This document shows positions 1 through 8,045 of a stretch of 64,000 bases of DNA, one piece after another (within the stretch, counting starts at the first letter, position 1; every line of letters starts with the position of its first letter). The DNA is from Gammaproteobacteria bacterium (lineage in GTDB: Bacteria; Pseudomonadota; Gammaproteobacteria; 21-64-14): the NCBI GenBank assembly GCA_027013145.1, contig JALUXX010000021.1, positions 19,809 through 83,808 of the forward strand, written 5' to 3'. A program made the position numbers and the translations under genes. The notes under the pieces were generated by a model, which was not told the origin of the DNA, ran no database searches, and saw only the letters and a program-made list of their open reading frames with translations.

Positions 1-599
1 CGGAGACGCTGCGCCGGCTGTGGACCATGCTCGCGCATCAGCAGGGCGGCCTGCTCAATGCCGCGGCGCTCGCCCGCTCGCTGGCCGTGGACGGAAAGAC
101 GGTGGCTTCGTATCTCGACCTGCTGGCGGACCTGCTGCTGGTGCGCCGCCTCACACCGTGGCACGGTAATGTGAAGAAGCGGCTGGTGAAATCACCCAAG
201 GTGTATGTGCGCGACAGCGGGCTGGTGCACGCGCTGCTGGGGATCGGCGATCAGGAGGCGCTGCTCGCGCACCCCATCGCCGGCGCAAGCTGGGAAGGGA
301 TGGCGATCGAATCCCTGATTGCCGCCGCCCCGGAAGGGACGGAGGCCCATTTTTTCCGCAGCGCGGCCGGGGCGGAGATCGACCTTTTGCTCACGCGCCC
401 CGGTGAGCGCAGACCCTGGGCGATCGAGATCAAGCGGGGGCTCGCGCCGAAGATCGAGCGCGGCTTCCATCTGGCCTGCGAGACGGTCGGGCCGGCGTAC
501 CGGCGCGTGGTGTACTCCGGCACGGAACGTTTCCCGCTCGCCGAGGGTGTCGAAGCCGTTTCGCTGCCCGAGCTGTGCGAGGAGATCGGCGCGCGATGA
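1..599 (+). CDS. DUF4143-type AAA ATPase, C-terminal part (5' end outside window)
   Basis: The reading frame is open to the left edge, so only about the last 199 residues are present. It is the C-terminal half of the widespread ATPase family with an N-terminal P-loop domain and a C-terminal DUF4143 domain. The part seen has a winged-helix-like stretch (LAVDGKTVASYLDLLADLLLV), the RDSGLVHALLGI segment, and a late PD-(D/E)xK-like patch (AEIDLLL ... WAIEIKRG) typical of DUF4143. The cellular role of these ATPases is not established; many sit next to restriction or toxin genes. Its stop codon overlaps the start of the following restriction gene in an ATGA, so the two are co-translated. The catalytic ATPase half lies outside the window and cannot be checked. 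Confidence 0.8.
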   Translation, partial: ETLRRLWTMLAHQQGGLLNAAALARSLAVDGKTVASYLDLLADLLLVRRLTPWHGNVKKRLVKSPKVYVRDSGLVHALLGIGDQEALLAHPIAGASWEGMAIESLIAAAPEGTEAHFFRSAAGAEIDLLLTRPGERRPWAIEIKRGLAPKIERGFHLACETVGPAYRRVVYSGTERFPLAEGVEAVSLPELCEEIGAR

Positions 600-3500
600 G
601 CCAGTTCGCCTTCCTCCAGCGCGAATGGCCGGCCGTCTTCGAGGCGGCCGCGAAGGCGGAAGCCGCGGTGCGCGCCGACCCGCGCACGGCCTGCTTCTAC
701 GCGCGGCGGACGTTGGAGCTGGCGGTGCATTGGGCCTACAAACACGACGCGGCGCTTAGGCTCCCCTACCAGGACAACCTCTCTGCCTTGATTCACGAGC
801 CGAGCTTCAAACGGACGGCGGGCGAGGCGGTGTTCAACAAGGCCCGGGTTATCAACACGCTGGGCAACCGCGCGGTGCACAGCCATCGCGCCGTGCCGGA
901 ATCGGACGCCTTGGCGGCGGTGCGCGAGTTGTTCCACGTGGCCTACTGGTTCGCGCGCACTTACGGGCGGGTGGGACGGCCGGCGCCGGGTCTGCGCTTC
1001 GATCCGGCCGCGCTGCCGAGGCCCGCGGCGGTGGCTCAACAGACTGCAGAGCAACTGCGCACGCTGGAGGAAGGGCTTCGGGAACGCGACGAGAAGCTCG
1101 CGGCCGTGCTCGCGGACAAGGACGCGCTCGACGAGGAGCTGAAGCGCCTGCGCGCCGAGGTGGCCAAGGCCAAGCAGGCCGCCGCCGCACAGCCGGACAC
1201 GCACGACTATTCCGAAGCCGAGACCCGCGACACCTTCATCGACCTGCTGCTGAAGGAGGCCGGCTGGCCGCTCGACCAGACCCGCGACCGGGAGTTCGAG
1301 GTCAGCGGGATGCCCAATGAGCAGGGCAAGGGGTTCGTGGACTACGTCCTGTGGGGCGACGACGGCAAGCCGCTCGGACTGGTGGAAGCGAAGCGCACGC
1401 GGCGCGATGCGCGTGTGGGGCAGCAGCAGGCCAAGCTCTATGCCGATTGCCTGGAGCGGCAGTTCGGCCGGCGGCCGGTGATCTTCTACTCGAACGGCTA
1501 CGAGCATTGGATCTGGGACGACGCGCGCTATCCGCCGCGCCAAGTGCAGGGTTTCTACAAGAAGGCGGAGCTGGAGCTGTTGATTCAGCGCCGCACCACG
1601 CGGCGGCCGTTGGCCGAGGAGGCAATCAACGCCGAGATCGCCGAGCGTCATTATCAGACCCGCGCCATCCGCCGCATCGCGGAGGCCTTCGAGCGCGACC
1701 ACGACCGCAAGGCGCTGCTCGTCATGGCCACCGGTGCCGGCAAGACGCGCACGGTGATCGCGCTCGCCGACCTGCTGATGCGCTGCAACTGGGTGAAGCG
1801 CGTGCTGTTTCTGGCCGACCGCGTGGCGCTGGTCAATCAGGCGGTGAACGCCTTCAAGCGTCACCTACCCGACGCCTCGCCGGTGAACCTGGTGACCGAG
1901 AAGGAGGCGGAAGGGCGCGTCTTCGTCTCGACCTACCCGACGATGATGGGTCTCATCGACGAATCCCGCGATGGGCAGCGGCGCTTCGGGGTCGGGCACT
2001 TCGACCTCGTGGTCATCGACGAGGCGCATCGTTCGGTGTTTCAGAAGTACCGCGCCATCTTCGACTACTTCGACTCGCTGCTGGTCGGGCTCACCGCCAC
2101 ACCCAAGGACGAGGTGGACCGCAACACCTACAGCCTGTTCGATCTGGAAAACGGCGTGCCCACCGATGCCTATGGGCTCGATGAGGCGGTACGCGACGGC
2201 TTCCTCGTGCCGCCGAAGGCCGTTTCGGTGCCGCTCAAGTTTCAGCGCGAAGGCATCCGCTACGACGACCTGTCCGAGGAAGAAAAGGACCAGTGGGACG
2301 CCCTGGAGTGGGATCAGGACGGGCAGGCACCCGACCGCGTCGAGGCCGAAGCGGTCAACAAGTGGCTGTTCAACAAGGACACGGTGGACAAGGTGCTGGA
2401 ACACCTGATGACGCGCGGCCTCAAGGTCGCGGGTGGAGACCGGCTGGGGAAAACCATTATCTTCGCCAAGAACCAGGCCCACGCCGAGTTCATTGCCGAG
2501 CGCTTCAACGCCAACTACCCGCACTACAAAGGCGCGTTCGCACGGGTCATCACTTTCAAGACCGAATACGCCCAGAGCCTGATCGCCGACTTCTCGAATA
2601 AGGAGAAGGACCCGCACGTTGCGATCTCGGTGGATATGCTCGACACCGGGATCGACATCCCTGAGGTGGTCAACCTGGTCTTCTTCAAGCTGGTGCGCTC
2701 GAAGACCAAGTTCTGGCAGATGCTCGGCCGAGGCACCCGCCTGTGTCCGGACCTGTTCGGACCGGGGCAGGACAAGACGTGTTTCTTCGTGTTCGACTAC
2801 TGCGGAAATCTGGAGTATTTCAGCCAGGAAATACCGGCGACCGAAGGTGCGATCGCGGATTCGCTCGGCAAGCGGCTGTTCAAAGCCCGGCTGGCGTTGA
2901 TCGCGGAGTTGGACAAGAAGCTCGTCGACGCCGAACACGATGAGACGCGCGAAGCACTGGCGCCGCCCCATGGGCACCCGACCACGGATGCTGAAGTGCG
3001 CGCCCAGATCGCGGCGATGTTGCAAGGGGAAGTGGCTGCCATGAATCTCGACAACTTTGTGGTAAGGCCACATCGCCGCCTTGTCGAGAAATTCTCTAAG
3101 CCGGAAACGTGGACCTCGCTCTCTCCTGAGGCCCTGGCCGACCTGTTGAACGAGGTCGCCGGACTGCCGGCGGAAGTCGGCCCGGAGAAGGAGGAGGCGA
3201 AACGTTTCGATCTTCTGATCCTGAAACTGCAACTGGCTCTGCTGCACGCGGAAGGAGGTTATGTCCGACTCCGGGAACGCGTGGTGCAGATCGCCGGGCT
3301 TCTGGAGGAGAAGTCGTCCATTCCGATGGTGCAGGCGCAGATGAAACTGATCCAGGATGTCCAGACCGAGGCGTGGTGGCAGGACGTCACCGTTGCGATG
3401 CTGGAGCACATGCGCCGGCGGCTGCGCGATCTGGTTTATCTGCTGGACAAGCGCCAGCGGAAAACGGTGTACACGGATTTCGAGGATGTGATGGGGCCGG

Positions 3501-4012
3501 AGTCCGAGGTTGACCTGCCGGGCGTCGGGACGGGAACCGATTTCGAGAAGTTTCGCGCTAAGGCGCGAGCCTTTCTGCGGCAGCACCTGGACCACGTCGC
3601 CATCCACAAGCTGCGTACCAACAAGCCGCTCACGCGGAACGATCTGGCCGCGCTGGAGCGCATGCTCAGCGAGAGCGGCCTGGGCGACCCGGATAAACTC
3701 CGGCGCATTGCCGAGGCATCGCAGGGCCTGGGTCTCTTCGTGCGGTCGCTGGTCGGGATGGATCGCGGCGCAGCGAAAGAGGCGATGGCGGGCTTCCTGG
3801 AGGGCAGGACTCTTTCTGCAAATCAGATTGAGTTCATCAATCTTATCGTGGACCACCTAACCGAACACGGAGTCATCGAACCCGGCAGGCTGTACGAATC
3901 TCCCTTTACAGATCTTACGCCAACGGGGCCGGAAGCACTCTTCACGCAATCGGAACTCGACGAGCTGATCCGCTCCTTGGAAACCGTAAAATCCACGGCG
4001 GTGGCGGCGTGA
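596..4012 (+). CDS. hsdR: Type I restriction endonuclease R subunit (HsdR-like, EcoEI type) with N-terminal DUF4145
   Basis: R subunit of a type I restriction system: an ATP-driven DNA translocase that cleaves unmodified DNA when joined to HsdM and HsdS. Domains in order (1138 aa): DUF4145 (about 1-125), a coiled coil (about 160-200), an HsdR_N nuclease domain with D-x14-E-x-K (FVDYV ... LVEAKRT, about 249-266), and an SF2 helicase with Walker A ATGAGKT (about 377-383), DEAH (about 475) and motif VI QMLGRGTR. An EcoEI-type C-terminal domain follows. All catalytic motifs look intact. I place the start at the ATG overlapping the upstream stop codon (ATGA) rather than the in-frame ATG 21 nt earlier. 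No hsdM or hsdS lies in the window; they would have to be to the left. The gene belongs to the island ending at the tRNA fragment at 4969-5013. Confidence 0.93.
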   Translation: MSQFAFLQREWPAVFEAAAKAEAAVRADPRTACFYARRTLELAVHWAYKHDAALRLPYQDNLSALIHEPSFKRTAGEAVFNKARVINTLGNRAVHSHRAVPESDALAAVRELFHVAYWFARTYGRVGRPAPGLRFDPAALPRPAAVAQQTAEQLRTLEEGLRERDEKLAAVLADKDALDEELKRLRAEVAKAKQAAAAQPDTHDYSEAETRDTFIDLLLKEAGWPLDQTRDREFEVSGMPNEQGKGFVDYVLWGDDGKPLGLVEAKRTRRDARVGQQQAKLYADCLERQFGRRPVIFYSNGYEHWIWDDARYPPRQVQGFYKKAELELLIQRRTTRRPLAEEAINAEIAERHYQTRAIRRIAEAFERDHDRKALLVMATGAGKTRTVIALADLLMRCNWVKRVLFLADRVALVNQAVNAFKRHLPDASPVNLVTEKEAEGRVFVSTYPTMMGLIDESRDGQRRFGVGHFDLVVIDEAHRSVFQKYRAIFDYFDSLLVGLTATPKDEVDRNTYSLFDLENGVPTDAYGLDEAVRDGFLVPPKAVSVPLKFQREGIRYDDLSEEEKDQWDALEWDQDGQAPDRVEAEAVNKWLFNKDTVDKVLEHLMTRGLKVAGGDRLGKTIIFAKNQAHAEFIAERFNANYPHYKGAFARVITFKTEYAQSLIADFSNKEKDPHVAISVDMLDTGIDIPEVVNLVFFKLVRSKTKFWQMLGRGTRLCPDLFGPGQDKTCFFVFDYCGNLEYFSQEIPATEGAIADSLGKRLFKARLALIAELDKKLVDAEHDETREALAPPHGHPTTDAEVRAQIAAMLQGEVAAMNLDNFVVRPHRRLVEKFSKPETWTSLSPEALADLLNEVAGLPAEVGPEKEEAKRFDLLILKLQLALLHAEGGYVRLRERVVQIAGLLEEKSSIPMVQAQMKLIQDVQTEAWWQDVTVAMLEHMRRRLRDLVYLLDKRQRKTVYTDFEDVMGPESEVDLPGVGTGTDFEKFRAKARAFLRQHLDHVAIHKLRTNKPLTRNDLAALERMLSESGLGDPDKLRRIAEASQGLGLFVRSLVGMDRGAAKEAMAGFLEGRTLSANQIEFINLIVDHLTEHGVIEPGRLYESPFTDLTPTGPEALFTQSELDELIRSLETVKSTAVAA

Positions 4013-4029
4013 GGTACTCCGAGAGGGAG

Positions 4030-4042
4030 ACAGATTTATTTG
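4030..4042 (+). repeat. Isolated copy of the 13-mer ACAGATTTATTTG
   Basis: An exact copy of the arm of the hairpin at 5161-5191, lying 17 nt after hsdR. Sequences of the type GGGGACAGATTTATTT often occur as ends of small elements mobilised by IS200-like or REP-associated transposases (family knowledge). Here it looks like a one-ended remnant. Confidence 0.45.
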
Positions 4043-4189
4043 GGTTCTTCGTCCTCGCCTCCTACGCGAGCTCGAACCGAATCGGTTGCGTATTCTGCCT
4101 TCAGGTTAATCTCTCGCAATGACGCGCGCGATCATGACGTCGCTGGATACCCGCCAGAGGAAGATTTTCATCAGAATCGGGACACAAGC

Positions 4190-4729
4190 ATGGCGCTACT
4201 AGCGGAAGAATTGGTCGAAGAGTGGCTGAATCGACAGGGCTATTTCACGATCCGTGGTGTAAAAATCGGTGTAGATGAAATTGATATCCTCGCCACAAGA
4301 TTTACTGCTGACCGAATTGAATATCGCCATCTGGAAGTTCAGGCATCTATGCGGCCCGTCAGTTACATTTCAAGGGTTCCGAAGGAAGCGCAGAAGAAAG
4401 GAAGGGCCGCAAACAGCGCGAAAAGGACAAAGGAGGAGTTGGAAGTTGGGGTAAAGGAGTGGGTCGAAAAGAAATACAAAAAACCTCGAAAAGTCCAACT
4501 CATCAAGTCCCTCGCGCCGGCAACATGGTCTTCTGAATTGGTTATAAACAATGTCAAATCGCAAGAAGAAATAGCCCTCATCGAACGCTACGGCATCAGG
4601 ATCATTCGGCTACCCGAAATCTTGGATGCGTTGAAGCGGCAACGGTTCGTTGTTCAGAGTGCTGCCGGCGCCGATTTCGTCGATTTGGTAAATATGGGGG
4701 CGGGTGAAATCGGAAAACAGTCAAAATAG
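4190..4729 (+). CDS. Small PD-(D/E)xK nuclease-like protein, function unknown
   Basis: A 179-aa protein with a likely nuclease core: DEIDIL, then HLEVQASMRP, giving a D...E-x-Q pattern as in restriction-endonuclease-like folds. A lysine-rich middle (about 65-105) is consistent with nucleic-acid binding. I chose the ATG at 4190 because the 50 in-frame codons before it look non-coding; no strong ribosome site is visible. The gene is clearly AT-richer than its neighbours and uses codons such as AAA, GAA and ATA, unlike the flanking high-GC genes, which suggests recent acquisition. It follows the restriction gene in the same orientation, 177 nt downstream, and is probably island cargo with a defence role. 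I do not recognise a named family. The lysine usual in the E-x-K motif is replaced by glutamine, so catalysis is uncertain. Confidence 0.65.
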   Translation: MALLAEELVEEWLNRQGYFTIRGVKIGVDEIDILATRFTADRIEYRHLEVQASMRPVSYISRVPKEAQKKGRAANSAKRTKEELEVGVKEWVEKKYKKPRKVQLIKSLAPATWSSELVINNVKSQEEIALIERYGIRIIRLPEILDALKRQRFVVQSAAGADFVDLVNMGAGEIGKQSK

Positions 4730-4968
4730 ATTTCCGGCGACCACTTCCCTCACGGCACCTGTAGCCGCTCCATAGATTCGCGGCTTTTCGCGATGGCCTA
4801 CGGCGCCGCGACGGGGGTCGGCTCGACGTGGAACCCCAAGGATTGCGTGACGGAAACGTGACCAATCGACGTCATCCGGGGTCATTTTCGGTCGGCTCCT
4901 GTCGTGTTTGCGCGGGGCAGGAGCGTGTAACTGTTTGATCGGATTACTCGTAAGTTACTGTTTTCACT

Positions 4969-5013
4969 CTCATAATGCTGAGGTCGGTGGTTCAAGTCCA
5001 CCCGTAGCCACCA
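4969..5013 (+). other. 3' fragment of a tRNA-Met gene: attachment-site scar (attR-like) of a genomic island
   Basis: The 45 nt read as the 3' half of an elongator tRNA-Met: anticodon loop CTCATAA (4969-4975), 3' anticodon stem TGCTG, variable loop AGGTC, a perfect T arm (GGTGG / TTCAAGT / CCACC, 4986-5002), acceptor strand CGTAGCC (5003-5009), A and encoded CCA (5011-5013). The sequence before 4969 does not pair as a tRNA 5' half, so the gene is incomplete. Elements that integrate into tRNA 3' ends leave such a duplicate at their far border. With this orientation, the intact tRNA-Met and the integrase should lie to the left, outside the window, and the island includes the restriction genes at 1-4729. 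Confidence 0.85.
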
Positions 5014-5160
5014 ACCTATCCAACGGATTTTACGGCCGTTTCGCGAGATCTTCCGCCGGGGACCGGTCCGCGCGCAGCGGTTTGGCGTGACGGATTCGTG
5101 TCGCATCCCGCGCGGGGCCGTTGCACCTTTCCGTTCGCGCCTCCGGCGTGCCCGGTCCTG

Positions 5161-5195
5161 ACAGATTTATTTGACTCTCAAATAAATCTGTCCCC
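5161..5195. repeat. Perfect 14-bp inverted repeat, ACAGATTTATTTGA arms, followed by CCCC
   Basis: Arms at 5161-5174 and 5178-5191 are perfectly complementary around a CTC loop and are followed by CCCC. There is no T-run, so it is not a standard terminator. The arm recurs at 4030-4042. The ACAGATTTATTT / AAATAAATCTGTCCCC pattern resembles ends of small IS200/REP-type elements. I take it as a collapsed remnant with both ends brought together. Confidence 0.55.
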
Positions 5196-5478
5196 GTTGA
5201 GCGTCTCAATCCGCGAAAAGCTGACGCAGCTCGAATTCTATGGCCTGGGCGATCTTGACGAGATCGATTCCGGTTTGAGCTTGGAACCGGCTATACGCAT
5301 ACGGAATCTTGAAGGCGGATGGCCTCTTTGGTTGGACCTTGTCCGGTTCTGTCAGGCGACCGACACGCCGATGGAGACTTTCACACAAGACCTCGATTTC
5401 TCGCCGCTGGATACCTGAGTCCGGTCCAACGACATCGCGGGTTGGCCTTTCGGGTTGGGCGCGTCCGGCGTAAGCGCC

Positions 5479-5506
5479 GGACCGGACTCTCATAAACCGA
5501 ACCCCG
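5479..5506 (+). repeat. Left copy of 28-nt direct repeat flanking the AbiE pair
   Basis: Begins GGACCGGACTCTC and ends ACCGAACCCCG. It matches 8046-8073 at 25 of 28 positions; all three differences are A/G transitions. The two copies bracket the operator and both AbiE genes, so the unit may have moved or been duplicated as a block. Confidence 0.6.
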
Positions 5507-5651
5507 GTGCCGTGGGGTTTCGGCCAGACGGTGATGAGGCCGCCCTGCTTGAAGGACACCGCGATTATTTGCGTGAGCGCGCGGCATGGGCCCGTTCATT
5601 TCTGGTGTGAGGCGTCCAGGCGGGCCTCTTGAGCTATATGATAGCTGTCAG

Positions 5652-5740
5652 AATTCCCGAAAAGTGAGAATTTTCAGCATTTCTTTGTATCTATCGTTTA
5701 GGTATATTGTAGTGTGAAAAATTCCGGCTTTTCGTGAATT
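5652..5740 (+). promoter_or_regulatory. Putative abiE promoter with a long inverted-repeat operator
   Basis: An AT-rich island in otherwise GC-rich DNA. Arms at 5652-5676 and 5715-5740 form an interrupted inverted repeat sharing AATTC, CGAAAAG, GAATTTT and CA, with one extra A in the right arm. Between them lies a candidate -10 TATATT (5703-5708) with a weak -35 TTCTTT about 16 nt upstream. AbiEi antitoxins are known to repress their own operon by binding inverted repeats at the promoter, and this layout fits that mode. The promoter assignment itself is by eye. Confidence 0.6.
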
Positions 5741-5759
5741 TATGATATTCTGATGTACC

Positions 5760-6569
5760 ATGAGCGATTCGGACCTGCCACGAGGAAGAGCCCGCCTTGC
5801 CGCCGTCATCCAGGCGGCGGGCGATGTCGTGCACATCGATGATGTTACACAAGTGCTTGATATGACTCGAGCTCTTGCGGCGAAGCTGCTGTCGCGCTGG
5901 GCCGATCAGGGCTGGCTCAGGCGGGTTGGCACCGGGGCCTATGTGCCGGTGCAGCTCGATCTGCTCGCGGCGGAGCAGGTCGTGCAGGACCCGTGGATAC
6001 TTGTGCCGGTCCTGTTTGCACCTGCCTATATCGGCGGACGCACCGCCGCCGAGCACTGGGACCTGACCGAGCAGATATTCCGCGACATCGTCGTCTTCAC
6101 CGCCCGGCCTGTCCGCGAAAAGACGGTCGAGCGCCAGGGCGCTGTTTTTACGCTGAAGCATATCCGCGATGAGCTGATCTTCGGTACGAAGACGGTCTGG
6201 CGCGGGCAGACCCGCATTGCCGTGTCCGACGTGCATCGCACGATCGTCGATATGCTCGACGATCCCGCGGTGGGCGGCGGCATCCAGCATGTAGATGATT
6301 GCTTCGCGCAGTATCTCAAGCGCAGCGACCGTGATCCGGAGAAGTTGGTGGAGTATGCCGTGCGTCACGGCAACGGCGCGATCTTCAAGCGGCTCGGTTT
6401 TCTGGCAGAACGGCATCCTGAAGGGCAGGTGCTAGTCGAGGCGGCGAGGTCTCGTCTGACTAAAGGGCATGCCAAGCTCGATCCTTCGCTTTCCTGCGAC
6501 CGGCTTGTCACGCGCTGGCGGTTGCGGGTGCCGCCAAGTTGGCTGAAAGGCGGTTCCCATGATCGGTAA
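5760..6569 (+). CDS. abiEi: AbiEi-family antitoxin and transcriptional repressor (type IV toxin-antitoxin)
   Basis: Antitoxin of an AbiE abortive-infection pair. AbiEi proteins neutralise the partner nucleotidyltransferase without stable complex formation and repress the operon through an N-terminal winged helix. This 269-aa protein has that winged-helix part (about 1-65, including DDVTQVLDMTRALAAKLLSRW) followed by the family C-terminal domain, with AYIGGRTAAEHW and the VHRTIVDMLDDP stretch. The start codon lies 20 nt after the right arm of the inverted-repeat operator. No strong ribosome site is visible, so the messenger may be poorly initiated. It overlaps the toxin gene by 11 nt, the usual arrangement in this family. 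Confidence 0.85.
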   Translation: MSDSDLPRGRARLAAVIQAAGDVVHIDDVTQVLDMTRALAAKLLSRWADQGWLRRVGTGAYVPVQLDLLAAEQVVQDPWILVPVLFAPAYIGGRTAAEHWDLTEQIFRDIVVFTARPVREKTVERQGAVFTLKHIRDELIFGTKTVWRGQTRIAVSDVHRTIVDMLDDPAVGGGIQHVDDCFAQYLKRSDRDPEKLVEYAVRHGNGAIFKRLGFLAERHPEGQVLVEAARSRLTKGHAKLDPSLSCDRLVTRWRLRVPPSWLKGGSHDR

Positions 6570-8016
6570 GGCCGAAGTTCTCGGGACTGCCTCGGCGGTT
6601 CGCCTCAACCCGCATGTGGTCGAGAAGGACTATGCGCTGGGCTGGGCGCTTGCCGGTATCTTCGCGCATCCCGAGCTTGCCGATAGCTGGGTGTTCAAAG
6701 GCGGCACCTGTCTGAAGAAATGCTATTTCGAGACGTATCGGTTTTCCGAGGATCTGGACTTCACGCTGCAGGACGGGGCGCATCTCGATGAAACCTTCCT
6801 CAAACGCGTCTTCGCAGAAATCGGCGAGTGGATTTACGAGCACAGCGGTATTGAGTTCCCGGCAGACTCTCAGGACTTCGATATCTTTGAAAATCCGCGT
6901 GGCAATCCGAGTTGTCAGGGCAAACTCAGCTATCGCGGGCCGGTCTCGCCGAGCTCGGGCGGTTTGCCGCGGATAAAGCTCGATCTGACTACTGACGAAC
7001 GCCTCGTGCTTGCGCCGGTTCGCATGCCGATCTTCCATCCCTACAGCGATGCGCCGGATGGGGGCATCGAAGTGCTGTCCTATGCCTATGAGGAAGCGTT
7101 CGCCGAGAAGGTGCGCGCGCTGGCCGAGCGGACCAGGCCGCGTGATCTCTATGACGTGATCAACCTCTACCGTAACGAGGAAGCACGTCCATCGCCGGCG
7201 GTGCTGCTCGATGCCCTGCGCCAGAAATGCGAATTCAAGGGCATCGCCGTACCGCAAGCGGGCGACCTCGACGGACACAAGGCCGACCTTGAGGGCTCGT
7301 GGGCAAACATGCTCGCGCACCAGCTTCCCGGCCTACCGCCGGTTGCGTCCTTCTGGGATGCCTTGCCTGAATTTTTTGCATGGCTTGGCGGGGCGGCAGT
7401 GGCGGCGATTCCGGCGGCTTATACGATGGCCGCTGGCGAGACCGTCATCCGCGAGCGCACGCTACGGCTGCCGGTCAGCGGGCGGGTACAGTCCGAACTT
7501 GAAGTGATCCGTTTCGCCGCGGCGAACCGGCTTTGTGTCGAGCTTGACTACACCGATCAGAACGGGCGCCGGAGTACGCGCATTATCGAACCCTATTCGC
7601 TGCGCCGTACGCAGGAGGGCAACATCATTTTACATGCCTGGAATCTCGATCGCGACCAGCACCGCAGCTATCGCGTTGACCGGATACGGGGCGCGCGCAC
7701 GACAAACCGCAGCTTCACGCCGCGCTATGCCGTCGAGTTGACGCCAAGCGGGCCGGTCTCGATTCCGCCGACGGAGCGCTCCTCTTCGGGTGCAAGCACA
7801 GGCGGTGGCTTCGGGGCGATGCGGGCATCGGCACGGCGCCCTGCAAGGCGCGCGGCTTCATCGTTCGGTCAGAGACCGACCTACGTCTATCAGTGCGGCA
7901 TGTGCGGTAAGAAGTTCAATCGCAAGACGATGGACGGCAAGCTGAATAAGCACAAGGCACCGGGCGGGCATGAGTGTTCCGGTCGCACCGGTTTTCTCGT
8001 TGATACCAAATACTGA
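6559..8016 (+). CDS. abiEii: AbiEii/AbiGii-type nucleotidyltransferase toxin fused to a WYL domain and zinc-finger-like tail
   Basis: Toxin of the AbiE pair, 485 aa, longer than the roughly 300 aa usual for AbiEii. The N-terminal nucleotidyltransferase has VVEKDY (about 21-26), the FKGGTCLKK loop (about 46-54) and SEDLDF (about 63-68, candidate metal ligands Asp65 and Asp67), then the family motif AFAEKVRAL and RPRDLYDVI. AbiEii-type enzymes are thought to act on tRNA or nucleotides. A WYL domain follows (about 314-385; VELDYTD, IIEPYSL, HAWNLDRDQHRSYRVDRI), a fold that often senses nucleic-acid ligands in defence regulators. The tail (about 443-485) has C-x2-C and later H and C residues (YQCGMCGKKF ... 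HECSG), suggesting a zinc site. The extra domains are the unusual part. They may gate toxin activity or autoregulation, which is inference. Confidence 0.85.
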   Translation: MIGKAEVLGTASAVRLNPHVVEKDYALGWALAGIFAHPELADSWVFKGGTCLKKCYFETYRFSEDLDFTLQDGAHLDETFLKRVFAEIGEWIYEHSGIEFPADSQDFDIFENPRGNPSCQGKLSYRGPVSPSSGGLPRIKLDLTTDERLVLAPVRMPIFHPYSDAPDGGIEVLSYAYEEAFAEKVRALAERTRPRDLYDVINLYRNEEARPSPAVLLDALRQKCEFKGIAVPQAGDLDGHKADLEGSWANMLAHQLPGLPPVASFWDALPEFFAWLGGAAVAAIPAAYTMAAGETVIRERTLRLPVSGRVQSELEVIRFAAANRLCVELDYTDQNGRRSTRIIEPYSLRRTQEGNIILHAWNLDRDQHRSYRVDRIRGARTTNRSFTPRYAVELTPSGPVSIPPTERSSSGASTGGGFGAMRASARRPARRAASSFGQRPTYVYQCGMCGKKFNRKTMDGKLNKHKAPGGHECSGRTGFLVDTKY

Positions 8017-8045
8017 CAGTGTTTTCGGGCGCGCCCTGCTGCGCA

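Larger units (their letters stand above)
5014..5650. other. Decayed intergenic stretch without a convincing gene
   Basis: Between the tRNA scar and the AbiE operator I see no supported gene. It holds the hairpin at 5161-5195, the left direct repeat at 5479-5506 and two overlapping open frames: 5098-5418 on + and 5206-5559 on -. Neither frame has a clear ribosome site or a recognisable family. The + frame ends in a stretch (LDLVRFCQATDTPMETFTQD) that weakly resembles the C-terminal part of an XRE-type regulator, so this may be the remnant of one. Confidence 0.4.

Noticed and set aside
251..1864. Long open frame on the minus strand over the restriction genes
   Set aside because: High GC makes long antisense frames; no protein-like motifs, and the + strand encodes a full HsdR.
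4969..5013. Complete tRNA gene
   Set aside because: No 5' acceptor strand, D arm or 5' anticodon stem can be found upstream.
4908..5090. Possible small protein (HSHNAEVGGSSPPVATN)
   Set aside because: This peptide is the translation of a tRNA 3' end, a well-known annotation artefact.
5161..5195. Rho-independent terminator
   Set aside because: Stem is AT-rich, has no following T-run and no gene ends just upstream; the arm recurs as a repeat elsewhere.
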